A stretch of DNA of 29,137 bases from an uncultured Roseateles sp. (lineage in GTDB: Bacteria > Pseudomonadota > Gammaproteobacteria > Burkholderiales > Burkholderiaceae), in contig CAMPJJ010000071.1 in assembly GCA_946886855.1 (NCBI GenBank), forward strand, positions 1-29,137, written 5' to 3'. Positions 1 to 8,802 of this stretch are shown here, piece by piece. The notes beneath the pieces are model-generated. The model was not told the origin of the DNA. It saw only the letters and a program-made list of their open reading frames with translations, and ran no database searches. The position numbers were made by a program, and so were the translations under genes. How positions within the stretch are numbered: position 1 is the stretch's first letter; every line of letters starts with the position of its first letter.

Positions 1-110
1 CTGACGCCGACCTTTACAACCGTCCGAGACTGTCAACGCATTTCAGGACGGGTCATTGCTGCTGTGCCGCGTGCTGCGATCCCGTTGGTCGATGAGCGGC
101 ACGACGCGCC

Positions 111-1175
111 CTATTCGAGATCGAACAGCTGACCCGCCTGCTTCGGAGGTGCGACGCCGAGGTGGCGATAGGCCGCCAGCGTCGCGATCCGTCCCCGCGG
201 CGTGCGTTGCAGGAAGCCCTGCTGGATCAGGTAGGGTTCGATCACATCCTCGATGGTGCCGGGTTCTTCACCGATGGCCGCGGCGACGTTGTCCAGGCCC
301 ACCGGTCCGCCGTCGAAGCGGTGCACCACCGCCTCCAGCAGCTTGCGGTCCATCAGGTCGAAGCCCAATGGATCGACATCCAGCATCGCCAGCGCCTTCT
401 CGGCGATGTGGCGGGTGATGGTGCCGTCCGCCTTGACGTCCGCATAGTCGCGGACGCGGCGCAGCAGCCGGTTCGCGATCCGCGGCGTGCCGCGCGACCG
501 GCGCGCGACTTCGAGCGCACCGTCCGGATCCATCGGCGCGCCGAGCAGCGAGGCCGACCGGGTCACGATGCGCTGGAGTTCCTCGGCCGTGTAGAACTCC
601 AGCCGCGCCACGATGCCGAAGCGGTCGCGCAGCGGGTTGGTCAACATGCCGGCGCGCGTGGTCGCGCCGACCAGGGTGAACGGCTGCAGGTCGAGCTTGA
701 TCGACCGGGCCGCCGGGCCCTCCCCGATCATGATGTCGATCTGGTAGTCCTCGAGCGCCGGATACAGGATCTCCTCGACGACCGGCGACAGCCGGTGGAT
801 CTCGTCGATGAAAAGCACGTCGTTGCGCTCGAGGTTGGTCAGGATCGCCGCCAGGTCCTTGGGTTTCTCCAGCACCGGACCACTGGTCTGGCGCAGGTTG
901 ACGCCCAGTTCCGCGGCGACGATGTGGCTCAGCGTGGTCTTGCCCAAGCCAGGCGGTCCGAACAGCAGCACGTGGTCGAGGGCCTCGCGGCGCTTCTTCG
1001 CGGCGCCGATGAAGATCTCCAACTGCTCCCGCGCCTTGGCCTGCCCGACGTACTCGTCGAGCAGCTTGGGGCGCAGCGCGCGCTCGATCGCATCCTCGTT
1101 GGGCGACGCAGGTTGCGCACTGATGAGTCGGGCCTGCTGCGGCGCGGGCGTGAAGTCGTCGGTCTGGATGCTCAT
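111..1175 (-). CDS. ruvB: Holliday junction branch migration ATPase RuvB
   Basis: RuvB is the hexameric AAA+ motor that, with RuvA, drives branch migration of Holliday junctions during recombinational repair. The 354-residue product has the usual family length. Visible motifs are Walker A GPPGLGKT (residues 73-80), Walker B with DEIH (124-127), a sensor-1 GATTRAG stretch, the LRDRFG segment that carries the arginine finger, and a C-terminal winged-helix end with [16 protein letters not shown]. The ATG at 1175 gives the standard N-terminus MSIQTDDF. It lies 28 bases downstream of ruvA on the same strand, so the two are almost certainly cotranscribed. No clear Shine-Dalgarno is seen in front of the start. 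Identification is essentially certain. Confidence 0.98.
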   Translation of the reverse strand: MSIQTDDFTPAPQQARLISAQPASPNEDAIERALRPKLLDEYVGQAKAREQLEIFIGAAKKRREALDHVLLFGPPGLGKTTLSHIVAAELGVNLRQTSGPVLEKPKDLAAILTNLERNDVLFIDEIHRLSPVVEEILYPALEDYQIDIMIGEGPAARSIKLDLQPFTLVGATTRAGMLTNPLRDRFGIVARLEFYTAEELQRIVTRSASLLGAPMDPDGALEVARRSRGTPRIANRLLRRVRDYADVKADGTITRHIAEKALAMLDVDPLGFDLMDRKLLEAVVHRFDGGPVGLDNVAAAIGEEPGTIEDVIEPYLIQQGFLQRTPRGRIATLAAYRHLGVAPPKQAGQLFDLE

Positions 1176-1203
1176 GGTGGGAGGGTACGCCGCGCGCGTG
1201 GAT

Positions 1204-1773
1204 TCATGACAGGTGCTTCATCGCGAGCTTGATGCCCTCGCTGACGCCGATGTCCGACGGCAGCGTCTTCAGCGCGCTGCCGGCTTCCTTCTCGCTGTAG
1301 CCCAGCGCGACCAGCGCCTGCAGGATGTCGGCCTGCGCGTCGTTGGCCACGGACACCGGCAGCGACAGGTCCGGACTCAGCTTGCCCTTGAGCTCCAGCA
1401 GCAATCGCTCGGCCGTCTTCTTTCCGATGCCCGGCACCTTCACCAGCCGGCCGGCCTCCTGCTTGGAGACGGCCTGCGCCAGATCCCCGACCGACATGCC
1501 CGACAGCAGGGAGAGCGCCATCTTGGGACCGACGCCGCTGATCTTGATCAGCAGGCGGAAGGTGCTGCGCTCCTCGGCGGTGAGGAATCCGAAGAGGACA
1601 TGCGCATCCTCGCGGATGCTCAGGTGCGTCAACAGCGTGGCGCGTTCGCCCAGGCCGGGCAGGTTGAAGAAGGTGCTCATCGGCACGTCGACTTCGTAGC
1701 CGACGCCTTGCACGTCGATGACAACCTGCGGGGGCGATTTTTCCGCGATGACGCCGGTGAGCTTGCCGATCAT
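1204..1773 (-). CDS. ruvA: Holliday junction branch migration protein RuvA
   Basis: RuvA is the tetrameric junction-binding protein that loads RuvB on Holliday junctions. The product is 189 residues, close to the usual 190-200. It begins MIGKLTGV, has the N-terminal OB-fold, then two helix-hairpin-helix motifs ([10 protein letters not shown] and [12 protein letters not shown]), and a C-terminal UBA-like domain that contacts RuvB ([13 protein letters not shown]). It is the first gene of the ruvAB pair. A LexA-type palindrome lies 45 bases upstream of the ATG, and a 15-base inverted repeat sits directly before the start codon, so SOS control and possibly translational control are suggested. ruvC is not visible upstream; a two-component system is there instead. 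Confidence 0.98.
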   Translation of the reverse strand: MIGKLTGVIAEKSPPQVVIDVQGVGYEVDVPMSTFFNLPGLGERATLLTHLSIREDAHVLFGFLTAEERSTFRLLIKISGVGPKMALSLLSGMSVGDLAQAVSKQEAGRLVKVPGIGKKTAERLLLELKGKLSPDLSLPVSVANDAQADILQALVALGYSEKEAGSALKTLPSDIGVSEGIKLAMKHLS

Positions 1774-1776
1774 GGG

Positions 1777-1791
1777 CGCGGATTATCCGCG
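1777..1791 (-). promoter_or_regulatory. Inverted repeat abutting the ruvA start codon
   Basis: Arms CGCGGAT and ATCCGCG flank a single base and end 3 bases before the ruvA ATG. In the mRNA this would fold as a short hairpin exactly where the ribosome binding site should be, and no separate Shine-Dalgarno is visible. The palindrome is seen directly; a role in limiting ruvA translation is inference. Confidence 0.4.
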
Positions 1792-1817
1792 TTCGTCGAC
1801 GCTCCGCCGGCGATCTG

Positions 1818-1833
1818 CTGGATATTTGTCCAG
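1818..1833. promoter_or_regulatory. Putative LexA (SOS) box upstream of ruvAB
   Basis: The 16-base sequence CTGGATATTTGTCCAG fits the proteobacterial LexA pattern CTG-N10-CAG, with 5-base symmetric arms (CTGGA/TCCAG) and an AT-rich core. It lies 45 bases upstream of the ruvA ATG. ruvAB is a classical LexA-regulated operon in enterobacteria, so position and sequence agree. I could not define convincing -35 and -10 elements around it. Confidence 0.7.
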
Positions 1834-1839
1834 TATTTT

Positions 1840-1865
1840 CCCGAGGCGGTTCATCCCGCCTCGGG
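1840..1865 (-). other. Strong hairpin between the response regulator gene and ruvA
   Basis: Perfect 10-base arms CCCGAGGCGG and CCGCCTCGGG are separated by 6 bases. On the minus strand the hairpin follows the response-regulator stop codon by about 20 bases and is followed by AAAATACTGG, so there is no U-tract in either direction. It could be a Rho-assisted or weak terminator, or an mRNA 3'-end stabiliser that separates the two-component genes from SOS-controlled ruvAB. Confidence 0.5.
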
Positions 1866-1883
1866 AGCCGGCGCCCGAGGGGC

Positions 1884-2537
1884 TCAGTTCCTGCCGAAAA
1901 GACCCAGTCGCTGGGCTTCCAGCGCGGCCTCGGCGCGCGAACTCACGTTGAGCTTGCGGTAGATCTGCTTCACGTAGTCGGCGATCGTGTGGCGCGACAG
2001 ACCCAGTTGCACACCGATCTCCGGCAGCGTGAAGCCCTTCGCGACGCGCAGCAGGACCTCCGTCTCGCGGTCGGTCAGCGACACCTCGTGCAGCACCTGC
2101 GCGGCCTGCGGCCGTCGTTGCGACGTGAAATAGGCGATGACCTTGCGCGCGATCGACGGGGATAGCGGCGGTTCGCCCTGGCTGATGCGCTGCAACTGCT
2201 CGACCAGCAGCTCGCGGGACTGCTCCTTGAGCAGATAGCCGAAAGCGCCCGCCTGCAGGGCGGGGAAGAGGTGCTCGTCGTCGTCGTGGATGGTGACGAT
2301 GACCGACTGGACCTCGGGCTGCTTCTCGCGCAGCGCGGAGATCACGTCGACGCCGGACCCGTCCGGTAGGCCCAGGTCCAGCAGCGCCAGCGTGAAGCGC
2401 TGCGAGTTGACCTGCTGCAGCGCGTCCTGCACCCGCGAGCACTCGGTGACGACCGCGTTGGCGAAGACCTGCTTGACCAGGACCTTGAGCCAGGCGCGGA
2501 TTTCGGGAATGTCTTCGAGGAGCAGGATGTGGTTCAT
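1884..2537 (-). CDS. NarL/FixJ-family two-component response regulator
   Basis: This is a 217-residue DNA-binding response regulator, expected to be phosphorylated by the kinase encoded just upstream. The N-terminal receiver domain (about 1-120) has the acidic pair E8/D9, the phospho-acceptor Asp at about residue 54 (ALLDLGLPDG) and the conserved Lys at about 104 (YLLKEQ). The C-terminal LuxR-type helix-turn-helix (about 153-210) shows the characteristic LTDRETEVLL, GFTLPEIGVQLGLSRHTI and YRKLNV stretches. The ATG at 2537 gives a normal receiver start, MNHILLLEDI. Its target genes and signal cannot be told from sequence. It ends 110 bases before ruvA, with a strong hairpin between them. Confidence 0.93.
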   Translation of the reverse strand: MNHILLLEDIPEIRAWLKVLVKQVFANAVVTECSRVQDALQQVNSQRFTLALLDLGLPDGSGVDVISALREKQPEVQSVIVTIHDDDEHLFPALQAGAFGYLLKEQSRELLVEQLQRISQGEPPLSPSIARKVIAYFTSQRRPQAAQVLHEVSLTDRETEVLLRVAKGFTLPEIGVQLGLSRHTIADYVKQIYRKLNVSSRAEAALEAQRLGLFGRN

Positions 2538-2660
2538 GGCGCGGATTCTTGCTCAGGATTGTCGTGCGGGCGGAGTGCCCGCTGACTTCCTGCAACAGTA
2601 CGGCTTTCTCAAGGGGCTGACCATCCTGATCAACGCCGGACTGTGGCGCCAGCGGCAATG

Positions 2661-2691
2661 GATCACGGCAGATCGCGATCAGCGCGTGATC
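2661..2691. repeat. Nested GATC-rich dyad at the kinase 3' end
   Basis: Outer arms GATCACG (2661-2667) and CGTGATC (2685-2691) enclose a perfect 10-base palindrome GATCGCGATC (2671-2680). The outer and inner centres differ by half a base. Four GATC sites lie in 31 bases and a fifth at 2628-2631. The element overlaps the histidine kinase stop codon and lies in the 152-base gap before the response regulator. It could be a protein-binding operator or an mRNA hairpin; no U-tract follows. Confidence 0.5.
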
Positions 2692-4165
2692 AAAGGGGAA
2701 TCGTGAGCCGGATGACGGTGCCCCAACCGGGACCCGATTCGACCAGGCACTGGCCATGCATCTGTTTGGCGCGGGCCTTCATGCTGGCCATGCCGTGTCC
2801 CTTGTCCAGGCGACCCTCGAGCTCGAGCGGGATGCCCTGGCCGTTGTCCTGGATCACCACCGAGAAGTAGCCGTCCTGCGCCGAGCAGCTGATCACGCAG
2901 TGCGTGGCGCCGCTGTGCTTGATGATGTTGCTGACCGATTCGCGCAGGATGCGCGTCGTCTGCACGTAGGCGCGGGCGGGGAAGGTGTGCTCGATGTCCT
3001 CGGCGGGCGACTTCCACTCGGCCAGGATGTTGGCCTGGGCCAGGCGCGAGACCACCTCGGCACGCCAGTCCCCGAGCGCATCCAGCAGTTGCACCGGCTT
3101 GCCGGTCAGGCCGCGCACGGACAGCCGCATCTCCTCCAGCGCTTCACGTGCGAGCGTGGAGATCCGGTCCGATTCGCTGGTGTGCACGATGGTCAGCAGC
3201 TTGGCGCCGAGGTCGTCGTGCAGGTCGGCGGCGATGCGCTTGCGCTCGCGTTCGGTGACCTGCTCCAGCTTGGTCTCCGCGACCTGATCGAAATGGCGCT
3301 CCAGTTCGGCGATGCGCTCCTGCAGGCGCAACTCGCCTTGCAGGACGGCGAGCTCGGACTGCGTGAGCGCGCGGGCGAACTCGCGCACGCGGTGCAGGCC
3401 CAGGCCCAGCAGGCACAGCGGGCCGAGGATGCCGGCCAGGCCGCTGCCGGGCAAGCCCCAGGCCGTCAGCACCGCCAAGGCGCCGAAGCCGATCAGCACA
3501 CCGCTGAGGATGAAGTCGGACCGCGGGTACCGCTCCTCCAAGGTCGGCAGGAACATGTCCTGCCAGAGATGCCAGAGGTGCCAGGCCATCGCCACGAGCA
3601 GCTGCGCGCCCAGCCACCAGAGGGCGAAGGCGGCGATGCGCGTGGCCGGCACCGGCAGCAGCAGCGCGGCGGGAAAGAGCAGCGCCTGGGCCAGCAGGGC
3701 GCGGTGCATGCGGCGGTCCCGTCGCCGCATCCGTCGCATCAGGTAGTGGACGGCGGACCAGAGCAGCCACGGCGCCAGGATCACCGCGATCCCCGTGCGC
3801 CACGACGACAGCGGCGCGAGACCCACCATGACCACCCATCCCGGCATCAGGACCAGCAGCCAGGAGATATGGCGCTGGGCGCGTCGTTGCCAGATCAGCA
3901 GTCCCAGCACGAAGGCCATCAGCACCAGCGCGGACTGCAGGCCGTAGGCGAGCTGCGGGGCGAGCCGCGTCCACAAGGTGGCGAAGGAGCCGGCGGTGAC
4001 GTCGGAGCCGGCGACCGCCGCACCTGCCACCTGCGCGAGGCAGACCGGCACGGCCAACGTCAGCGCGGCCGCGGCGCCGAACGCCGCAGGCCTGGATCCC
4101 CCCTGCGCCGGCACGGCATCCCTGGGGCCGGCAGCGTCTCCTTGTTGTTCCGTGGTCCGGTGCAT
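2690..4165 (-). CDS. Membrane sensor histidine kinase, NarL-type (HisKA_3 family)
   Basis: This is the likely partner of the adjacent response regulator: it autophosphorylates on His and passes the phosphate to the regulator. From the ATG at 4165 the product is 491 residues. The N-terminal half holds several hydrophobic helices (about six), with no obvious periplasmic or PAS sensor domain, so the membrane part may itself sense the signal. A charged coiled-coil-like stretch follows, then the HisKA_3 dimerisation helix [20 protein letters not shown] with the phospho-accepting His near residue 316. The ATPase domain shows an N-box NIIKHS, a G1 box DNGQGIP and a G2 box [14 protein letters not shown] at 4204 would add 13 residues; neither start has a clear ribosome site. 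It is divergent from phoH. Confidence 0.9.
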   Translation of the reverse strand: MHRTTEQQGDAAGPRDAVPAQGGSRPAAFGAAAALTLAVPVCLAQVAGAAVAGSDVTAGSFATLWTRLAPQLAYGLQSALVLMAFVLGLLIWQRRAQRHISWLLVLMPGWVVMVGLAPLSSWRTGIAVILAPWLLWSAVHYLMRRMRRRDRRMHRALLAQALLFPAALLLPVPATRIAAFALWWLGAQLLVAMAWHLWHLWQDMFLPTLEERYPRSDFILSGVLIGFGALAVLTAWGLPGSGLAGILGPLCLLGLGLHRVREFARALTQSELAVLQGELRLQERIAELERHFDQVAETKLEQVTERERKRIAADLHDDLGAKLLTIVHTSESDRISTLAREALEEMRLSVRGLTGKPVQLLDALGDWRAEVVSRLAQANILAEWKSPAEDIEHTFPARAYVQTTRILRESVSNIIKHSGATHCVISCSAQDGYFSVVIQDNGQGIPLELEGRLDKGHGMASMKARAKQMHGQCLVESGPGWGTVIRLTIPL

Positions 4166-4256
4166 GGGGGGCGATTGTGCAGGCGCGGCAAGCGCGCCGC
4201 GCACCGGCGCGCGACAATACCGCCCTCAACCCCCCTGAATACGGAGCCTTCTCCGC

Positions 4257-5555
4257 TTGAACCTGCGCCACGCCTTCACCCCCGCCGACAACCGTCGCCT
4301 GTCGCACCTGTGCGGCCCGTTGGACGAGCATCTCCGCCAGATCGAGGCGGCGATGACCGTGCGCATCACCCATCGCGCCGAGCACTTCAACATCGAGGGC
4401 GACCGCGCGCCGGCGCGGCGCACGGTGGCCTTGCTGGAGTCGCTCTACGCGCGGGCCGACCGGGCGATTCCCGGCGAGACCCTGCGACTGGCGATCGTCG
4501 AGGCGGCCAACGACGTCGTCGTGCCGACGACAGCCGCGAACGGCGAGGACGTGGGCGGCCCGGGAGGCCCGGACGACAACAGCGTCGTGCTGCGCACCCG
4601 TCGCGCCGACCTGGCCGGTCGCACGGGCAACCAGCATCTCTACCTGCGCAGCATCCTGTCGCACGACATCAGCTTCGGCATCGGGCCGGCGGGCACGGGC
4701 AAGACCTTCCTCGCCGTGGCCTGCGCGGTGGATGCGCTGGAGCGCTCGACCGTGCAGCGCATCATCCTGACGCGCCCGGCGGTCGAGGCCGGCGAGCGGC
4801 TGGGCTTCCTGCCCGGCGACCTGACGCAGAAGGTCGACCCCTACCTTCGGCCGCTCTACGACGCGCTGTACGACCTGATGGGCTTCGATCGCGTGACCAA
4901 GGCGTTCGACAAGGGCCAGCTGGAGATCGCGCCGCTGGCCTTCATGCGGGGACGCACGCTGAATCACGCCTTCGTCATCCTCGACGAGGCGCAGAACACG
5001 ACGCCCGAGCAGATGAAGATGTTCCTGACACGCATCGGTTTCGGCAGCAGGTGCGTGGTGACCGGCGATACCAGCCAGATCGACCTGCCGCGCGGCATGC
5101 GCAGCGGTCTGGTCGACGCCGAGCAGGTGCTGGACGGCGTCGAGGGCATCGCGATCACGCGCTTCACGCGCGCGGACGTGGTGCGCCATCCGCTGGTCGC
5201 GCGCATCGTGCAGGCTTACGAGGACCAGACCGAAGCGCTGGCGCTCGAGGAAGCCCGGGCGCAGGAGGAGCACCGCGCCCAGTTCGCCGAGGAACGCGAG
5301 GAGCGTCGCCTGCGCGCCCTGCGCTTGCGCGAGGAGGCCATGCGCGTCGAAGCGGCACCGCCGCCTGCGCCGGTGGCGCGCGCCGTTGCCAGGACGTCGG
5401 TCACGAAGACCACCACTGCGCGGACACCTGCCGCAAAGAAGGCGACCGCGGTGAAGGCGAGCGCAAGGAAGCCGGCAGTGAAGGAGCCGTCGACGAAGAC
5501 GGCAGCGACGAAGAAGGCAGCCGCCAAGTCCACGCGCAAGGGAGCGTCCCGATGA
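4257..5555 (+). CDS. ybeZ: PhoH-family ATPase (YbeZ-like) with long basic tail
   Basis: This is a PhoH/YbeZ NTPase, a family linked to RNA metabolism and ribosome maturation together with YbeY. The 432-residue product shows Walker A GPAGTGKT (143-150), the [19 protein letters not shown] segment, and Walker [10 protein letters not shown] (239-247) followed by the GDTSQIDLP sensor region. The catalytic core ends near residue 325. After it come a highly charged Glu/Arg-rich helix (about 328-365) and an Ala/Lys/Thr-rich tail (about 380-432) that resembles histone H1-like or RNA-binding tails. The core plus a short end is the usual family size, so roughly 100 residues are extra. The start is TTG, with GGAG about 12 bases upstream and the family-typical N-terminus [12 protein letters not shown]. 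Its stop overlaps the ybeY start by ATGA. Confidence 0.93.
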   Translation: MNLRHAFTPADNRRLSHLCGPLDEHLRQIEAAMTVRITHRAEHFNIEGDRAPARRTVALLESLYARADRAIPGETLRLAIVEAANDVVVPTTAANGEDVGGPGGPDDNSVVLRTRRADLAGRTGNQHLYLRSILSHDISFGIGPAGTGKTFLAVACAVDALERSTVQRIILTRPAVEAGERLGFLPGDLTQKVDPYLRPLYDALYDLMGFDRVTKAFDKGQLEIAPLAFMRGRTLNHAFVILDEAQNTTPEQMKMFLTRIGFGSRCVVTGDTSQIDLPRGMRSGLVDAEQVLDGVEGIAITRFTRADVVRHPLVARIVQAYEDQTEALALEEARAQEEHRAQFAEEREERRLRALRLREEAMRVEAAPPPAPVARAVARTSVTKTTTARTPAAKKATAVKASARKPAVKEPSTKTAATKKAAAKSTRKGASR

Positions 5556-5998
5556 GCCGTCCGGCGCTGAGTCTCTCGCTGCAGTTCGCGGACCCGCGCC
5601 ACAAGGCGCTGCTGCCGCGGCACAAGGTGATGCGCTGGATGCGCGCCGCGCTGGAGCTGCCGGGCGAGATCACGGTACGCATCGTCGATGCGGAGGAAGG
5701 GCAGTCGCTCAACCGTGAATACCGGTCCAAGGATTACGCGACCAACGTGCTGACCTTCGACTACACGCACGAGCCCGTCGTCGCCGCGGACCTGGTGATC
5801 TGCGCCGAGGTCGTCGAACGGGAGGCCAAGGAGATGGGCCTGGACCTCGCGGCGCATTACGCGCACATGCTGGTCCACGGCACGCTGCACGCGCAGGGCT
5901 ACGACCACGAGGCAGACGACGAGGCCGAGTTCATGGAGGCGCGCGAGACCGAGGTCATGATCGGGCTCGGCTTCGCCGATCCCTACGTCAAGCGCTGA
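5552..5998 (+). CDS. ybeY: Endoribonuclease YbeY (rRNA maturation factor)
   Basis: YbeY is a single-strand-specific metallo-endoribonuclease required for 16S rRNA 3'-end maturation and 70S quality control. The 148-residue product carries the family hallmark H-x3-H-x5-H in [11 protein letters not shown] (His109, His113, His119), which binds the catalytic zinc, and the substrate-site stretch [16 protein letters not shown] with the conserved Arg at about 58. The ATG at 5552 overlaps the phoH stop (ATGA), indicating translational coupling. The same frame stays open far upstream, but those upstream codons run antisense to the histidine kinase and through phoH out of frame, so they are not part of this gene. 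In many relatives a CorC-type gene follows; here the next gene is convergent. Confidence 0.97.
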   Translation: MSRPALSLSLQFADPRHKALLPRHKVMRWMRAALELPGEITVRIVDAEEGQSLNREYRSKDYATNVLTFDYTHEPVVAADLVICAEVVEREAKEMGLDLAAHYAHMLVHGTLHAQGYDHEADDEAEFMEARETEVMIGLGFADPYVKR

Positions 5999-6001
5999 GC
6001 G

Positions 6002-7096
6002 CTACTGCTGCGTGCCCAGGTAGCGCTTGCGCCAGAAGAAGGCGCCGAGCAGGAGGGCGGTCACGACCATGACGCCCACGGCGATCCAGAAGCCGGTGGC
6101 CCGGTGGATCAGCGGCAGGGTGTCGAAGTTCATGCCGAAGACGCCGGTGATCAGGTTCAGCGGCAGGAAGATGGCCGTCAGCACGGTCAGCGTCCGCATG
6201 ATGTTGTTGGTACGCTCGCCGGTGAGCGAGAAGTGCATCTGCACCGAGGTCTCGGCCGAGCTCTCCAGCCGCCGCACGTGGGTCAGCACGCGCTCGACGT
6301 GTTCGAGCACGTCGCGCGACCGGACACGCAACAGTTCGCGCTCGCGCTCCGCGCGCACGTCGCCGACGGGCCACTCGCCGAGCGCGTCTATCCATTCCTG
6401 AACGGCGCTGCGCTGGTCCTCGCAAAGGTCTTCCAGTCGCGACAGCGTGTCGCGGGCGTGCAGCACGACCGGCCAGTCGCGGAAGTGACCGCGCCGGTCG
6501 AGCAGCAGGTTCTGCAGCGTCGTCAACTGGCGCGTCAGCAGCCGACGCAGGTCGAGGTAGCTGTCGACCATGTGGTTGACCATGCGCAGCATCAGCTCCG
6601 CCGGGCTGTGGGGCAGCCGCGTGCTGCCGCGCAGGTCGCGGCCTTCCTGCTGCGCGCCGAGCTTGCCGGCGAAGTGGTCCCGGAGCGAACACTCGCCGGG
6701 ATGCACGGTGATCAGCACGCGGTCGAAGACGGCGAAGCCCACCGGGCTCGTGTCGATGGCCTTCAACGCCTCGTTCACCGCCGCCGCGTGGCGCGGCTCG
6801 TCGTCGGACAGGTACTGCTCGCTGCCGGGCATCGTGGCGAGCCGGCGGAACACCATCAGGTCGTAGGCGCTCGTGTAATCGAAGTGGGACGGCAGTTGCG
6901 GATTCATCAGATCCGACACATGCAGATCGAGCAGCTGCGCGCCGGTCCAGCGCGTCAGCCGCTGCTGCAGCGTGCCGAGCTGGAGTTCGAACTCGCGCCG
7001 CGGCAGGCCGATCCACAGGAAGCCTTCGGGCGGGAGTTCGTCGGGCAGGCCGGCGAGCTCCTCGTAAACCGCCTCGCTCAGATGGAAGATGCGCAT
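6002..7096 (-). CDS. CorA-family divalent metal ion transporter
   Basis: CorA-family proteins are homopentameric inner-membrane channels for Mg2+ or other divalent metals, and the ZntB branch handles zinc. The 364-residue product has a large cytoplasmic N-terminal domain, a long charged helix region (LLDRRGHFRDW ... RVRSRDVLEHVERVLTHVRRLE), then two C-terminal membrane helices. The signature GMN is at about residues 321-323 (VFGMNF), and the protein ends with a basic FFWRKRY tail. The ATG at 7096 gives MRIFHLSEAV; the open frame continues upstream through hemB, but there it is a shadow. It lies 41 bases downstream of hemB on the same strand, with a hairpin between them. Substrate (Mg, Co, Ni or Zn) cannot be decided; GMN rather than the GVN or GIN of ZntB favours CorA proper. 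Confidence 0.88.
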   Translation of the reverse strand: MRIFHLSEAVYEELAGLPDELPPEGFLWIGLPRREFELQLGTLQQRLTRWTGAQLLDLHVSDLMNPQLPSHFDYTSAYDLMVFRRLATMPGSEQYLSDDEPRHAAAVNEALKAIDTSPVGFAVFDRVLITVHPGECSLRDHFAGKLGAQQEGRDLRGSTRLPHSPAELMLRMVNHMVDSYLDLRRLLTRQLTTLQNLLLDRRGHFRDWPVVLHARDTLSRLEDLCEDQRSAVQEWIDALGEWPVGDVRAERERELLRVRSRDVLEHVERVLTHVRRLESSAETSVQMHFSLTGERTNNIMRTLTVLTAIFLPLNLITGVFGMNFDTLPLIHRATGFWIAVGVMVVTALLLGAFFWRKRYLGTQQ

Positions 7097-7114
7097 GCGT
7101 CGGTCGGGCAGCCC

Positions 7115-7137
7115 GCGTTCCCTGGAGCCGGGAACGC
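7115..7137 (-). other. Intercistronic hairpin between hemB and corA-like gene
   Basis: Perfect 8-base arms GCGTTCCC and GGGAACGC are separated by 7 bases. The hairpin directly abuts the hemB stop codon. No U-tract follows on the minus strand, so it is more likely a processing or stability element, or a partial barrier before the transporter gene, than a full intrinsic terminator. Confidence 0.45.
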
Positions 7138-8346
<1,209 letters not shown>

Positions 8347-8354
8347 GCGCCCTC

Positions 8355-8360
8355 CATAAT
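8355..8360 (+). promoter_or_regulatory. Candidate -10 box giving a leaderless hemJ transcript
   Basis: CATAAT matches TATAAT at 5 of 6 positions and lies between the terminator and hemJ. Normal spacing would start transcription at about the A of the ATG at 8367. No Shine-Dalgarno exists in the 20 bases after the terminator, which fits a leaderless mRNA. No good -35 is visible. Confidence 0.35.
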
Positions 8361-8366
8361 GCCGCG

Positions 8367-8795
8367 ATGCTCTGGATCAAAGCGCTACACATCATCTTCG
8401 TCGCCGCGTGGTTCGCCGGCCTCTTCTACCTGCCGCGGATCTTCGTGAACCTGGCCATGGTGCCCGCCGACAGCCACGCCGAGCGCGAACGGTTGTTGAT
8501 CATGGCCCTGAAGCTCTACCGCTTCAGCTCGGGACTGATGGTGCTCGCCCTGGCTTTCGGCCTCGCGCTGTGGCTGTACTACGGCATCGGCCGCGGTCCG
8601 GGCAATTGCTGGATGCATGCCAAGCTCGCACTGGTCGTCGCCGTCATCGGCTATCACCACGTGTGCCGCGCCTTCCTGCGCAAGTTCGAGATGCTCGCCA
8701 ACCGTCGCAGCCACAAGTGGTTCCGCGTATTCAACGAGGTCTCCGTGCTGATGTTCGCGGCGATCGTGATCCTGGTCGTCGTCAAACCCTTCTGA
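8367..8795 (+). CDS. hemJ: Protoporphyrinogen IX oxidase HemJ (UPF0093/CopD-like)
   Basis: HemJ is a small inner-membrane heme-binding protein that oxidises protoporphyrinogen IX to protoporphyrin IX near the end of heme synthesis. The 142-residue product has about four hydrophobic helices and the family landmarks: His8 in LWIKALHIIFVAAWFAGLFYL, Lys86 in WMHAKLALV, and the following GYHH at 96-98. These match the conserved His and Lys needed for HemJ activity. Such proteins are often labelled CopD family. Divergent placement next to hemB supports the heme role. The ATG at 8367 has no visible ribosome binding site. A seven-base gap to the next gene suggests an operon with vanZ-like, ferredoxin and hydrolase genes. 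Confidence 0.88.
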   Translation: MLWIKALHIIFVAAWFAGLFYLPRIFVNLAMVPADSHAERERLLIMALKLYRFSSGLMVLALAFGLALWLYYGIGRGPGNCWMHAKLALVVAVIGYHHVCRAFLRKFEMLANRRSHKWFRVFNEVSVLMFAAIVILVVVKPF

Positions 8796-8802
8796 TCCGG
8801 CG

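Noticed and set aside
8..36. TTGACA on the minus strand at 36-31, as a promoter
   Set aside because: No -10 at acceptable spacing; the best candidate, TGTAAA, would leave only about 13 bases between boxes.
1783..1854. A 23-codon minus-strand ORF (MNRLGKILDKYPADRRR) before ruvA
   Set aside because: It runs through the hairpin and the LexA-type site and has no ribosome binding site; likely chance.
2536..2706. A possible 56-codon plus-strand ORF (MARILAQDCRAG...) in the kinase-regulator gap
   Set aside because: No ribosome binding site, start overlapping the regulator start on the other strand, and no recognisable motif. The gap is better described by its nested palindrome.
2756..5554. Plus-strand open frame running antisense to the histidine kinase and across phoH, in frame with ybeY
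   Set aside because: It is rich in His, Gln, Arg and Pro without any domain, and lies opposite or out of frame with clear genes. Only the last 148 codons (ybeY) are real.
5991..6003. AGCGC-TGA-GCGCT at the convergent ybeY and CorA stops
   Set aside because: Only 5-base arms, made of the two overlapping gene ends; too short to call a terminator.
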